From CAYNRG01 sp047974855 (lineage in GTDB: Bacteria > Bacillota_I > Bacilli_A > Erysipelotrichales > Erysipelotrichaceae), in NCBI GenBank assembly GCA_047974855.1, contig JBKECT010000040.1, positions 53,059 to 117,058 of the forward strand: a stretch of 64,000 bases of DNA, written 5' to 3'. A program made the position numbers and the translations under genes. Of the stretch, positions 8,239-16,520 are shown piece by piece (the first letter of the stretch is position 1; every line of letters begins with the position of its first letter). The notes under the pieces were generated by a model, which made no database searches, was not told where the DNA came from, and saw only the letters and a program-made list of their open reading frames with translations.

Positions 8239-8792
8239 TTTGATTCCCCTTCTAAATAGCGTTTGCAGCGAAAACCACGCGCACTATAATATGACTCGGC
8301 ACCATTGTGATAAGTAAATGCGGTATTGTAGCGAAAGTCCATGAAAAGAGCACCCCCTAATTTTCTGATCTTGTCAGGGGTTTTAATCCATGAGGATGTT
8401 TTTAAATCAAAGGGTTCGATGGTTTGTAGGTAGCGATACTCCTTTTCATCTAAAACTTTCACTTTCATTTCTTGTGCTAAAGTAAGTGCACTACTTTTGG
8501 GTTTTAATTTCTTTCTAGAAATCAGAGCTTCCTCATCATAACAGAGATTTCTTCTGTTGGTGGGAGTTTCTTTGGAAAAGTCCACAAAGGCAACTCTGCC
8601 AAACAAATCCACTACATCAATTTCTCCGCCAGTTGTCTCCATATGAAACAAAGCGATGAGAAGCTCATCATTTGCTTCGATTTGAGCAAGGATCATCTTC
8701 CACTTTTGTTGGGGATGTCGGTGCATATTAGTTTCAAAGCGATTTTCAAGTTGTTGAAGAAAAGAGTCTTTTTCTTTTTTAGTTAATCTCAT
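8235..8792 (-). CDS. DUF4256-family protein
   Basis: A 185-residue soluble protein matching DUF4256 in length and motifs: an N-terminal ENRFETNMHRHPQQKW segment, a central MEATGGEIDVV-like stretch (here METTGGEIDVVD), a LCYDEEAL motif, and a C-terminal YHNGAESYYSARGFR. I know of no defined activity for the family. It forms a two-gene unit with the DUF1905/YdeI gene and lies just outside the conjugative element, so it is host DNA rather than cargo. Confidence 0.8.
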   Translation of the reverse strand: MRLTKKEKDSFLQQLENRFETNMHRHPQQKWKMILAQIEANDELLIALFHMETTGGEIDVVDLFGRVAFVDFSKETPTNRRNLCYDEEALISRKKLKPKSSALTLAQEMKVKVLDEKEYRYLQTIEPFDLKTSSWIKTPDKIRKLGGALFMDFRYNTAFTYHNGAESYYSARGFRCKRYLEGESK

Positions 8793-8873
8793 AAGTATCT
8801 CCTTATAGAGAGTAGTGTACCCTATTCTGTGCTTAAATAAAAGACTAATGCCTTAATGTATTTAGTTTTAAAG

Positions 8874-9110
8874 ATGAAGAATAATGAAATTAAAAAAGCA
8901 GATGAAAATCTACTTTTTATAGTACGTGGGGATACTCCTGCTGACGGAATCGAGGAGTTTGAAGAGATGAATGAGTCATATCGACAACTTGGCGGAAATG
9001 GAACTGCAAAGATTATGCTTGGTAAGTCGAAATGTTGCCATGTCAAGGCGAGAAGTGTAAAGAACGGTAATCTTGGTGATTATGGTTTTTTTGAAAAAAT
9101 TGAAATATAG
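8874..9110 (+). CDS. Short orphan reading frame beside the element (possible gene remnant)
   Basis: Reads as a 78-residue hydrophilic protein with IVRGDTPADGIEEFEEM and a Cys-Cys-His patch. An ATG at 8856 would add six residues. No ribosome-binding site precedes either start. I do not recognise a family. It sits between the divergent DUF4256 gene and the left junction of the ICE. It may be a small gene, or the remnant of a longer one. The only support for coding is the open frame and protein-like composition. Confidence 0.35.
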   Translation: MKNNEIKKADENLLFIVRGDTPADGIEEFEEMNESYRQLGGNGTAKIMLGKSKCCHVKARSVKNGNLGDYGFFEKIEI

Positions 9111-9121
9111 TGCAAAATGTG

Positions 9122-9157
9122 CCAAACAAAACAAAAACCCTTTAAACAAAGGGTTTT
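9122..9157 (-). terminator. Intrinsic terminator, probably the original terminator of the tRNA operon
   Basis: AAAACCC (9134-9140) and GGGTTTT (9151-9157) form a stem around a 10-base loop. On the minus strand it is followed by TTTGTTTTG. It starts only about 10 bases beyond the left copy of the tRNA-derived 10-bp repeat. Joining both flanks as they would be without the element places it directly after tRNA-Gly. Confidence 0.75.
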
Positions 9158-9162
9158 AAGCG

Positions 9163-9172
9163 CTATGGAGCG
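9163..9172. repeat. attL core: left copy of the 10-bp junction repeat
   Basis: CTATGGAGCG here is identical to 29545-29554, where it overlaps the CCA end of tRNA-Gly. It lies about 90 bp beyond the integrase stop codon. The central TG (9166-9167) is the dyad centre of both reconstructed parental sites, which makes it the probable crossover dinucleotide. Confidence 0.8.
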
Positions 9173-9263
9173 ATTTATAGAAAGTAAACAAATCTTTTTT
9201 TTTCTTGTAAACAAACAATATCACAACAAAAAAAAATATACAAGTCTTTTTTTCAAATTTTTA

Positions 9264-10562
9264 TCATTTTGCCTTTTTTCTTTTCAATTTCACTTGCTGA
9301 ATCAAACCCATTTTTGAAGATACAACGATTTTTTCAATATACATATCAATTAAATTTCTTTTATCTTTATGCAACATTTTATTAAATTCAATTTCAATCT
9401 TTTTATGAACTTCACTAAATTGTTTATGAATATTCTTAATTTCTTTTTCATATTCCTTAGCCATTGTTAAATATTCTTTTTTGCTAATTTTTTCTTCTTT
9501 ATATACTTTCTCTAATTCTCTATTCTTTGAATGAGCAATGTACAATTTTGCTTTATAATTTTTTAAATTTCTATCTTTAATTTTCTTATCAAAAAATAAA
9601 ACTAAGTAAACTAATATATCCTTTAAAACATTTACTTCAGAAACTCTATTTTTACATTTTTTACAATGATAATAAAGATACACTCTACTTCTTCCATAAG
9701 CAGACTGAACATACATTAAATCGCCACACTCACATTGCAAATTACCATAAAATAAATAGTCATACATAATTCTATCACTTCTTACAGCTACCATAAATTG
9801 TAATCTATTATATTCTTCTAGTGTTAAAAAAGGTGTCATATTTTTAAAGACATATTCTTTTTTATCTTGTATAACAATTCCACAATAAACTTTATTCTTC
9901 ATAACACTAGCAATTTTATCCGTTGAGAAAGGTATATTATTCTTTTTTAAATATTCATTCAACAATAGAGTTTGTTGAATATAAGAAAAATTTTTACCAT
10001 CTAAAATCATATCATAAATTTGCATATATATTTCTTTCTCTTCTTCAATAATAATTAAAGCACCAGTTTCCTTATTTTTCCTATATCCAAAAGGAACTCT
10101 ACTCTTAGTATACCTTCCATTTTGAATACCATTCTTCAACCCTTCCAAAGTTCTTTCAGAAATTTTATCTTCTTCCATATCAGCCAATAAAATTAGCATT
10201 CTTAATCCAAATCTTCCATCAGAAGATTTTATATCAAAACTTTCAGATAAACTAATAAATTCTATATTCTCTTTCAAAAATAACTTTTCTAAATATAACC
10301 AATCGGATATTTTTCTAGTCAATCGATCCAACTTATAACATATCACTTTATCAATTTCTTGCTTTTTAATTTTTGAAATCATTTTCTTCATTTCGTTTCT
10401 ATTCAGATTGGAAGCAGATTTTCCTTTATCTTCAAATAAAATATAATTATCTATTAAGTTTCTTTCACAATATTCAACTAAACTTTTTCTTTGTCCTTCC
10501 AAATTATAGCCATTTTCAGCTTGCTCTTTTGTAGATATACGATTATAAATTGCAGTTTCCAT
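9264..10562 (-). CDS. Large serine recombinase (ICE integrase)
   Basis: Site-specific integrase that cuts and rejoins att sites through a serine. The N-terminal resolvase domain (about 1-145) has the nucleophile Ser10 in NRISTKEQ and the arginine-bearing CYKLDRLTR near 75-83. A recombinase domain follows (about 155-265). A zinc ribbon is formed by Cys277, Cys279, Cys300 and Cys303, and a Lys/Glu-rich coiled coil (about 340-410) resembles those that hold synapses together. The 432 residues are on the short side for the family. It is the last gene on the left, about 90 bp from attL, as expected for the element's own integrase. Confidence 0.93.
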   Translation of the reverse strand: METAIYNRISTKEQAENGYNLEGQRKSLVEYCERNLIDNYILFEDKGKSASNLNRNEMKKMISKIKKQEIDKVICYKLDRLTRKISDWLYLEKLFLKENIEFISLSESFDIKSSDGRFGLRMLILLADMEEDKISERTLEGLKNGIQNGRYTKSRVPFGYRKNKETGALIIIEEEKEIYMQIYDMILDGKNFSYIQQTLLLNEYLKKNNIPFSTDKIASVMKNKVYCGIVIQDKKEYVFKNMTPFLTLEEYNRLQFMVAVRSDRIMYDYLFYGNLQCECGDLMYVQSAYGRSRVYLYYHCKKCKNRVSEVNVLKDILVYLVLFFDKKIKDRNLKNYKAKLYIAHSKNRELEKVYKEEKISKKEYLTMAKEYEKEIKNIHKQFSEVHKKIEIEFNKMLHKDKRNLIDMYIEKIVVSSKMGLIQQVKLKRKKAK

Positions 10563-10588
10563 ATTGCCCCAACTTAAAAAAATATGGA

Positions 10589-10804
10589 CTATTTAAAGTC
10601 CACATATTTTTTATATTCCTTTCTAATATACTCATCTATCTTTTCACATTCTTCTATTGATAAATCATCTAATCTACCTTTCAAAAAACTATAAAATCTT
10701 GTAGTTCCAATTTCACAAGCACCAATAACAATCGTTACTTTATACATTCTTGGAAGAGATTTAAATTTTCTAAAATAATAACTTTTTTTCTCCAATGCTT
10801 TCAT
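10589..10804 (-). CDS. Small basic protein, candidate recombination directionality factor or regulator
   Basis: A 71-residue Lys-rich protein (MKALEKKSYYFRKFKSLPRM...). The segment IVIGACEIGTTRFYSFLKGR has the feel of a small helix-turn-helix or Xis-like DNA-binding element, but I do not recognise a family. The ATG at 10804 is chosen because AAAGGAG lies eight bases upstream; the frame is open to 10843. It lies directly upstream of the integrase on the same strand, where excision factors of serine-integrase elements are often found. That role is an inference from position and size. Confidence 0.6.
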   Translation of the reverse strand: MKALEKKSYYFRKFKSLPRMYKVTIVIGACEIGTTRFYSFLKGRLDDLSIEECEKIDEYIRKEYKKYVDFK

Positions 10805-10867
10805 AATTTCTTCTCCTTTCATTTTTTCTAAAATATAACTCATTTATCATTTTTTCACAATAAAATA

Positions 10868-11647
10868 TTAATACGAAGTACATTCATCTAGTTTTTCCAT
10901 ATCAACAAATTTAATATAATCTACATCACCAACAAAGTCAGAATGATAACTGAATTGAAAATAAGGATTACCAGGTAATAGTTCTAAAAATTCATTCAAC
11001 TCTTCATCATTCAAATAAATTTCTGTTGATTTTTTTAAACCACGTGAAGGAAAATACAACTTTTTTCCTTTTTCGTGATTATTCTCTTCATCAAAATTTT
11101 TATCAATATATTTTGTCATATATGACACTACTTCCAAATTTTTTACCACTCTTAAATCAATTCGCCCATACTTCCATATTTTCTTCAATTCTTGAATATC
11201 AATATATGGCAAATTAAAACAAATTAAATGTAAATGTAATCTTTTAGTACCATTCATACCACGCTCAATTACAGATATATATTCAAAAGTATCTCCATAA
11301 TAATATTTAAATCTCAACATAAACTTTTTAAATCTATATAAAACCTCTTCTCTTGTTGGATTCTTTCCTTCAAAGGTTAACGTTAAGAATTTCTCTTTAT
11401 GTTTATATTGTCCAAAATTCGCATGAAGCAATCTATTCATTTTTTTCTTTAATCTATTTATATCACTTTTTCTTCTTTTTTTATCTTCTTTTTCTATTCT
11501 CTCTTTTTTTTCTATTTTTTTATTTTCTTCAATTTCTTCATCAATAAACTCATCTATTTTCTTTACATTTTTCACTCTTGAGCTAGAGTAAGAATATATT
11601 TCCGTAACCGCTCCAGATTTTACTACTTTGTGAGAATAGATTTTCAC
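10868..11647 (-). CDS. HUH-type rolling-circle Rep / candidate relaxase
   Basis: Single-strand DNA endonuclease with the three rolling-circle motifs: FLTLTF (about 87-92), the metal-binding HUH motif RLHLHLI with His138 and His140, and YMTKY with candidate nicking tyrosines at 176 and 180. A long Lys/Glu-rich N-terminal stretch precedes the domain. The start is set at the GTG at 11647, behind GGGGTG; in-frame GTG codons at 11659 and 11680 are alternatives. It is the only nicking enzyme I find in the element, so it probably serves as relaxase, as replication initiator, or as both. The palindromic region just upstream is its likely target. Confidence 0.78.
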   Translation of the reverse strand: MKIYSHKVVKSGAVTEIYSYSSSRVKNVKKIDEFIDEEIEENKKIEKKERIEKEDKKRRKSDINRLKKKMNRLLHANFGQYKHKEKFLTLTFEGKNPTREEVLYRFKKFMLRFKYYYGDTFEYISVIERGMNGTKRLHLHLICFNLPYIDIQELKKIWKYGRIDLRVVKNLEVVSYMTKYIDKNFDEENNHEKGKKLYFPSRGLKKSTEIYLNDEELNEFLELLPGNPYFQFSYHSDFVGDVDYIKFVDMEKLDECTSY

Positions 11648-11769
11648 TTTTTTTATCACCCCAATTCTGTTTTTTAACACTTTTTTTTACTATTTTTTTC
11701 TATCTTTTTTATTACTTTTTCTTCAACATTTTCTTCCTTAAGTTCGCTATAAATAAACAAGAGATAGAA

Positions 11770-11832
11770 GGGTGGCTGACCGCCACCCAATAGCGAACGG
11801 CTTTCGCCGTTGGCACGCCGTTTTTCGCTATT
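11770..11832. repeat. Tandem hairpins: 7-bp GC-rich stem plus nested 9-bp cruciform
   Basis: GGGTGGC (11770-11776) pairs with GCCACCC (11782-11788) around a 5-base loop. Immediately after, AATAGCGAA (11789-11797) pairs with TTCGCTATT (11824-11832). Inside that, ACGGC (11797-11801) pairs with GCCGT (11806-11810), and a second GCCGT lies at 11817-11821. The GC-rich arms stand out in very AT-rich DNA, as double-strand origins and oriT sites often do. Confidence 0.75.
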
Positions 11833-12040
11833 AGCCGTTTTTAAGCGTTTTAAGCGATTTTAATCATTTTGTGATAACTTATACCATTTTTCTTTTTTCG
11901 TTCAATAGAGATACGTTTTTGTTAGCCACAGAGCGTTTTGATAGTTATTTTTTATTTTTGAACTATAATTTTCTATATTTCATCTTATTTTCTATTTTTC
12001 ATTGATTTTATCACTATTTTATCCACCCATTTTTACCCCA

Positions 12041-12109
12041 CTTGTGAAGTAGTTTCACAAGGGACATTTTTTAGTCATTTTTTTAGTCGATTGTGAAGTG
12101 GTTTCACAA
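12041..12109. repeat. Two copies of a TTGTGAA-N5-TTCACAA palindrome
   Basis: CTTGTGAA-gtagt-TTCACAAG at 12041-12061 has perfect 8-bp arms. TTGTGAA-gtggt-TTCACAA at 12091-12109 has 7-bp arms. The two copies differ at one spacer base and start about 50 bp apart. They look like a tandem operator or iteron pair for a dimeric DNA-binding protein. Confidence 0.75.
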
Positions 12110-12177
12110 GTGGATTTTTAAACTGTTTTTTCTTCTTGTTTTTCAGCTTGATTTTCTTCTTGATTTAATTCGTTTTT

Positions 12178-13326
12178 TTATTCATTATTTTCTTCAGGTA
12201 CAACCGTATTTTCTTCAATTTCGGAAAAAACAATTTCTTCCTTTTGGTTAGATTGAATAATTTTGCAATAGGGAACACCTACAACTCCTAAAAACGTACC
12301 TTGAGAATACCAACCAAGACCCTGTTCAAAAGGTTTCAAATTTTGATCAAACATCATACTATACGTACTCTCATCCGCAGAGCCCAAACAAACTTTGAAT
12401 CCAATGTTACTTCTTACTTCTCCACCCAAATACCTAGCATCTGGTCGTTGCAATGTGGGTATCACGTGTACACCAGCAGCTCTCCCTTTTAATACAATAG
12501 AAGTCATTATAGAATGCACAATGTCCTTATCTTCTTTACTTAACAAAGCAACAAAAACTAAAAACTCATCAATCAAGAAGAATATCGGCTTTAACTCAAT
12601 ATCTCTGTAATCATTAAATTTATCCATTTCTACGTATCTATCAAGCATTATCTGATGAACTTCTTCAAATAAAGATACACATTCTTTTATAGATTGTTTA
12701 GTCGTACTTCTATATTCTTCAAACAAATAATCATAAGAAGAATAGTCAACACCTTTTCCATCTAGACAATATACTTTATAATCAGCACTTAATATCGAAG
12801 AAATCATACCTTTAATAAACGTAGTTTTTCCACTTCCACTTTTACCACAAACTAGGGCGTGTGGCTCTTTATTATAATTCCACACAACACTATCAATTAC
12901 ACCTTCACCAACTACAACCCCATTTTCGGAAGCACTATAATTCGCTTTAGCGTTAAAATGATAGAAAACATCTATTTTAGCACCGCCACGTATCAGCTCT
13001 ACAGTTGAGCAAGGTTTTACTAATTGCGTTTCTAAAGCGGTCTTAAACGAGTTGTAGGGCGTTTCAGATGTTGCTTTATAAAACTTAATCTTTAAAGATA
13101 TACCAGCCGAACTCAAAGAATAATATATAGAACCCATTTTCTTTCCAGATTCTTTATCAACATCTACCATCATATTAAAAATAGAATAAATTATCTTTAA
13201 ATCAGCAAAATGATTTTTTAACAAATCATACTTATTTTTATCCCTAAAAAAATACATAATCATTTTCATTTTTTGTAGCAAAGTAGGTTTTGCTTTTAAC
13301 TTAGAATATTTTATTTTCTTTTTCAC
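12178..13326 (-). CDS. FtsK/SpoIIIE-like conjugative coupling ATPase (TcpA-like)
   Basis: Motor that feeds the nicked DNA strand to the secretion channel. The FtsK/SpoIIIE domain has Walker A GKSGSGKT near residue 160, Walker B IFFLIDEFL near 247 and the downstream TLQRPDARYLGGEVRSNIG segment typical of TcpA/ICEBs1 ConQ-like proteins. There is no obvious membrane helix at the N-terminus, so it may dock through a partner. The start is a GTG behind AAGGTGG and overlaps the previous gene by 4 bp. At 382 residues it is compact for the family. The acidic tail (VVPEENNE) is unremarkable. Confidence 0.87.
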   Translation of the reverse strand: MKKKIKYSKLKAKPTLLQKMKMIMYFFRDKNKYDLLKNHFADLKIIYSIFNMMVDVDKESGKKMGSIYYSLSSAGISLKIKFYKATSETPYNSFKTALETQLVKPCSTVELIRGGAKIDVFYHFNAKANYSASENGVVVGEGVIDSVVWNYNKEPHALVCGKSGSGKTTFIKGMISSILSADYKVYCLDGKGVDYSSYDYLFEEYRSTTKQSIKECVSLFEEVHQIMLDRYVEMDKFNDYRDIELKPIFFLIDEFLVFVALLSKEDKDIVHSIMTSIVLKGRAAGVHVIPTLQRPDARYLGGEVRSNIGFKVCLGSADESTYSMMFDQNLKPFEQGLGWYSQGTFLGVVGVPYCKIIQSNQKEEIVFSEIEENTVVPEENNE

Positions 13327-13808
13327 AAAACCACCTTCTTTTTAAACTCTTGATTATTCTTAATTCCATAAAAACGTGCATTCGCAGTCAATATATCTTT
13401 GATAGATTTTTCTTCAAGAATATGCACTTCTCCACTATCTTTACTTTTTAAAACAAATCTCAAACTTCTTCCTTTTTGCTTAAAAAGTTGTACAAATTCA
13501 AACTCTCCATAAATACCTTCAACAGGGTCAAATACTTCTACAAAATCTCCATCTTTTAATAAATCATACTTATTTGTTCTTACAGCACATATAGAAGTAT
13601 GTTTCAACTTAACTCTCATTTTTCCAAGATGGTTTTTTAAAAAAACAAAAGAATAGTTTTCTCTAACATCTTGAAGTTGTAATATTCTTCCTTTATCAGT
13701 CCTAACCCACAACCCATCAACAAGCCTTGAATAATCTACTTTTTCAATTTCTACAACCATACCATATATACCAATATCTTTAAATTTCTTAACTAAACTC
13801 GCTTCCAC
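13323..13808 (-). CDS. Unknown soluble protein of the transfer operon
   Basis: A 161-residue protein, beta-rich in appearance. Alternating hydrophobic segments such as YGMVVEIEKVDYSRLVDGLWVR and GDFVEVFDPVEGIYGEFEF suggest one or two small SH3/OB-like barrels, but I recognise no family. It overlaps the M23 hydrolase gene by one base and the coupling ATPase gene by four, so it is made with the transfer machinery. Because the ATPase next door seems to lack a membrane anchor, an adaptor role is possible. This is speculation from context. Confidence 0.7.
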   Translation of the reverse strand: MEASLVKKFKDIGIYGMVVEIEKVDYSRLVDGLWVRTDKGRILQLQDVRENYSFVFLKNHLGKMRVKLKHTSICAVRTNKYDLLKDGDFVEVFDPVEGIYGEFEFVQLFKQKGRSLRFVLKSKDSGEVHILEEKSIKDILTANARFYGIKNNQEFKKKVVL

Positions 13809-14371
13809 TATTCACCACTCCCTTCACGTAAGTATGGTGCAATATCGACAGGAACATCATCTATAAACAGCCCTAAATGTAAATGGGCTCCAGTTGACTC
13901 ACCGGTAGAACCACACTCACCAATTTGTTGTCCTTGTGAAACCATCATATTCACAAACACATAACTCCTTTGTAAATGTACATATCTGCTTTTTACACCT
14001 TGCCCGTGATTAATATTAACCGTAATTGCTCCTTTGTAACCATACCCCGAATCTAAAACTATACCATCTGCAACAGCATATATTGGATCTCCATAAGTAC
14101 AAGCATAATCCACTCCGTTATGAAATTTAACTTCAGAACCCATTGGGTCAATACGATACCCAAAATTCGAATTTATTCGATGACTATTAGTAGCATAAAC
14201 CAAAAGGGGAACTCTATTATTAATAGAGCTATAACCTTCTACTGAACCCATATTATTCACATTAAGCAAAGATGTATCAGACATTCCACCAACAACAGAC
14301 AACACAGCAACAAAGCACATCAACAAAAGTAATAGATATCCACCAATTAATTTTTTAATCATCTTCTTCAT
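13808..14371 (-). CDS. M23 (LytM-type) peptidoglycan endopeptidase of the transfer system
   Basis: Membrane-anchored wall hydrolase that would open peptidoglycan for the channel. An N-terminal helix (about 6-26) is followed by a short linker and an M23 domain (about 65-185) with zinc ligands in HNGVD (His and Asp, near 81) and HLHLG (near 164), plus YVHL. The start at 14371 gives a normal membrane signal; the frame is open to 14398 inside the preceding gene. Tn916-type elements use an NlpC/P60 plus lysozyme protein at this step, so a lone M23 domain is a functional substitute. It overlaps the VirB6-like gene. Confidence 0.88.
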   Translation of the reverse strand: MKKMIKKLIGGYLLLLLMCFVAVLSVVGGMSDTSLLNVNNMGSVEGYSSINNRVPLLVYATNSHRINSNFGYRIDPMGSEVKFHNGVDYACTYGDPIYAVADGIVLDSGYGYKGAITVNINHGQGVKSRYVHLQRSYVFVNMMVSQGQQIGECGSTGESTGAHLHLGLFIDDVPVDIAPYLREGSGE

Positions 14372-16520
14372 CACCAAGATACTCTTCTTGCAACTCATTA
14401 AACATTAATAAATCTTCTGATTCACTTTCTTTATTCTTTTCTTCTTTGTTAATTTCTATAACACTATCATTTTCTTCAGGCTCTTCAACAGACATTACTT
14501 TGTCTACATTTCTTTGAACTAAACTTTCTATACTTTCAATTGTATTAGCATTGTCAACAACAGGGGCTTTTTCAATATCAGAATCAACTTTTATTGATGA
14601 AATAGAATAAGGTTTTTCTCCTTCTTTAAACAATTCTTCTTCTAACTCTTCTATATTTTCTTCAACTTCTGAAGAAACAGCTTGAGTTACATTTTCCAAT
14701 TCAGAAACTTGATTACCCTTATCTTTAACAATTACAGATTTATTTTCGTTATCTATATCATTCAAAATATCTTCTATTTCACTAACTTCTTCCGCAACAT
14801 CTTCTTCTTTCAAACTTTCTAGCTTCAAATTTTCTTCTTGAATTTCAGGGGTACTATTTGCAGTATCTAAAGTTGCGGATATCTGTGCTTTCATTAATAC
14901 ATTTCCTATATCAAGATTACTTTCTGCTTTTTCTAAAGCACTATCAACTTTATCTCTCGTTTTATTCATAAAATCTGATACTTTAGGTTTTATGTCATCA
15001 TATCCATTCTTAAGTGAATAATCACCTTTAAGCATTCTCCCAAGCGGAGTAGACATCATACTCATTTGCTTCATTATTTTATCTTTATTTTCTTTAATAA
15101 ATTTAATGCAAACAAATAACAATAAATCTACTACAAATATCAAAATAAAATGAATATTACCAAATGCTTCAATTGTCATCAGTAACAGCTCAAAAAGCAA
15201 CAAGATCAACATTGGAATAAAACTAAAAATCAACATCCAAGACATTCTATTTCCTATCATTCTTGCATTACTATATTTTCTTGAAAAAACAAATTGAAAT
15301 ACAGCAACAAAAGTAACACCAATAAATACAGCTTTAATCACATTCGCAAGAAGTAATACTATTGCAATTAAAGAAAAAGTAACGCACAACACAGCTTTAT
15401 GAATAAGCATAGCAATAGAATTAAGCAAAACTTCTTGCATTTTTAATGGATTAGTTGGAATTGTCTGATTTCCATTGTTTTTAACTTCATTATTTGCATT
15501 TTCGGTCGATGGACTAAACAGCAGCGTTTCATATCTAGCATTCGCTTCTTCTATCGTTATTTCATATTTTTGAGCAATCGCTTCAACAGACATAACGCCA
15601 AAATGCCTCAACATAAATGGTTGTTCTTGCATAGCATAAAATACTCTCTCTTTCAACACAGTAGAAGACACTTTACCTTCAAATTCTTCCGAACTAGAAA
15701 ACCAAACTTCAGACAACTTAGCAACGCTTTGATCTAAAACTGTATCAAATTTATATAATATATCTCTGCAAAACATTGAAAAAAACAAAGCAATTAAAAA
15801 TCCAATAGCAACTTTCTTCACCGTTCTCAAAAACACTGTAAAATTTTTAATCCTATTTCCATTGTCCATAATCTCTCTAATCAAAGCAACAACAAACAAT
15901 AACACACATAATATTATTGTAGTTTCAAAATTACCAAACACAAAATTATGTAAACTATCAAATATATCTTTAAAAACAGAAAATATAACTCTACTTGAAC
16001 AAGTATTTATTAAAAGTAAAGTTACTAAAGTTGCAAATCCACCAATAGTTTCAATTAAATCAATAACAAGAGAATATACCGAATTTGCAATTGAATTTCC
16101 TAAATCAAAAATATCAAATTTTGTAGCTTTAGCTGTTCTAGTAGAAGAATTCATTGCTTTATAAAATTTCATTTCTTTTTCTTGTTCAGCAACTGAACCT
16201 TCGCCTGGCAAATCTAACACTACATCTAATAATGAACCTGGTTCCGATGGAGCAATACAATAACGCATTTTCATATCATCCGAAAGCACAGTTGAATTTT
16301 TACACATTTCATATTGTTCTGCAGCGTTATTAGTTTCACTAGCAATTCTTTCCAATTCTGCTTCAACATCTGCAAAAGTTACTGTATCATCTATCCATAA
16401 ATCAGTACCGTTTTCTTCTTCAGAAACAACTGTATCATCTGTTTCACTTTCTTCTTCAGCAAATATTTGAGTAGGGGATAAAGTGAATAAGATGAATAAC
16501 ACTATTAATAATTTTTTCAT
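14355..16520 (-). CDS. VirB6/TcpH-like polytopic membrane channel protein
   Basis: A 721-residue protein with a signal-like N-terminus ending near AEEE, an exported acidic segment (about 20-145), and six or more membrane helices between about 150 and 475. A long cytoplasmic-looking tail rich in Glu, Asp, Ser and Asn follows (about 490-721). The architecture matches the VirB6-like component of Gram-positive systems (TcpH, Tn916 Orf15), with unusually acidic termini. It sits between VirB4 and the M23 hydrolase, the conserved order. It shares one base with the VirB4 stop (TAATG). The identification is by topology and position rather than by sequence motif. Confidence 0.8.
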   Translation of the reverse strand: MKKLLIVLFILFTLSPTQIFAEEESETDDTVVSEEENGTDLWIDDTVTFADVEAELERIASETNNAAEQYEMCKNSTVLSDDMKMRYCIAPSEPGSLLDVVLDLPGEGSVAEQEKEMKFYKAMNSSTRTAKATKFDIFDLGNSIANSVYSLVIDLIETIGGFATLVTLLLINTCSSRVIFSVFKDIFDSLHNFVFGNFETTIILCVLLFVVALIREIMDNGNRIKNFTVFLRTVKKVAIGFLIALFFSMFCRDILYKFDTVLDQSVAKLSEVWFSSSEEFEGKVSSTVLKERVFYAMQEQPFMLRHFGVMSVEAIAQKYEITIEEANARYETLLFSPSTENANNEVKNNGNQTIPTNPLKMQEVLLNSIAMLIHKAVLCVTFSLIAIVLLLANVIKAVFIGVTFVAVFQFVFSRKYSNARMIGNRMSWMLIFSFIPMLILLLFELLLMTIEAFGNIHFILIFVVDLLLFVCIKFIKENKDKIMKQMSMMSTPLGRMLKGDYSLKNGYDDIKPKVSDFMNKTRDKVDSALEKAESNLDIGNVLMKAQISATLDTANSTPEIQEENLKLESLKEEDVAEEVSEIEDILNDIDNENKSVIVKDKGNQVSELENVTQAVSSEVEENIEELEEELFKEGEKPYSISSIKVDSDIEKAPVVDNANTIESIESLVQRNVDKVMSVEEPEENDSVIEINKEEKNKESESEDLLMFNELQEEYLGDEEDD

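Larger units (their letters stand above)
11648..12177. other. Palindrome-rich non-coding region, candidate oriT and rolling-circle origin
   Basis: About 530 bases with no credible gene, between the FtsK-like gene and the HUH Rep gene. It holds a GC-rich hairpin and a nested cruciform at 11770-11832, an AT-rich tract with repeated short motifs (AAGCGTTTTAAGCG-like), and two near-identical TTGTGAA palindromes at 12041-12061 and 12091-12109. It also has to contain the rep promoter and the end of the long transfer operon. The position beside the only HUH nuclease makes it the best candidate for the transfer/replication origin. This is inferred from structure and context. Confidence 0.6.

Noticed and set aside
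7780..8792. The DUF1905/YdeI and DUF4256 genes as part of the mobile element
   Set aside because: They lie outside the junction repeat, and their base composition resembles the host genes rather than the element.
9117..9317. A 66-codon plus-strand frame across the left junction
   Set aside because: It runs through the terminator hairpin and attL and is full of Phe/Lys runs from AT-rich DNA, with no ribosome-binding site.
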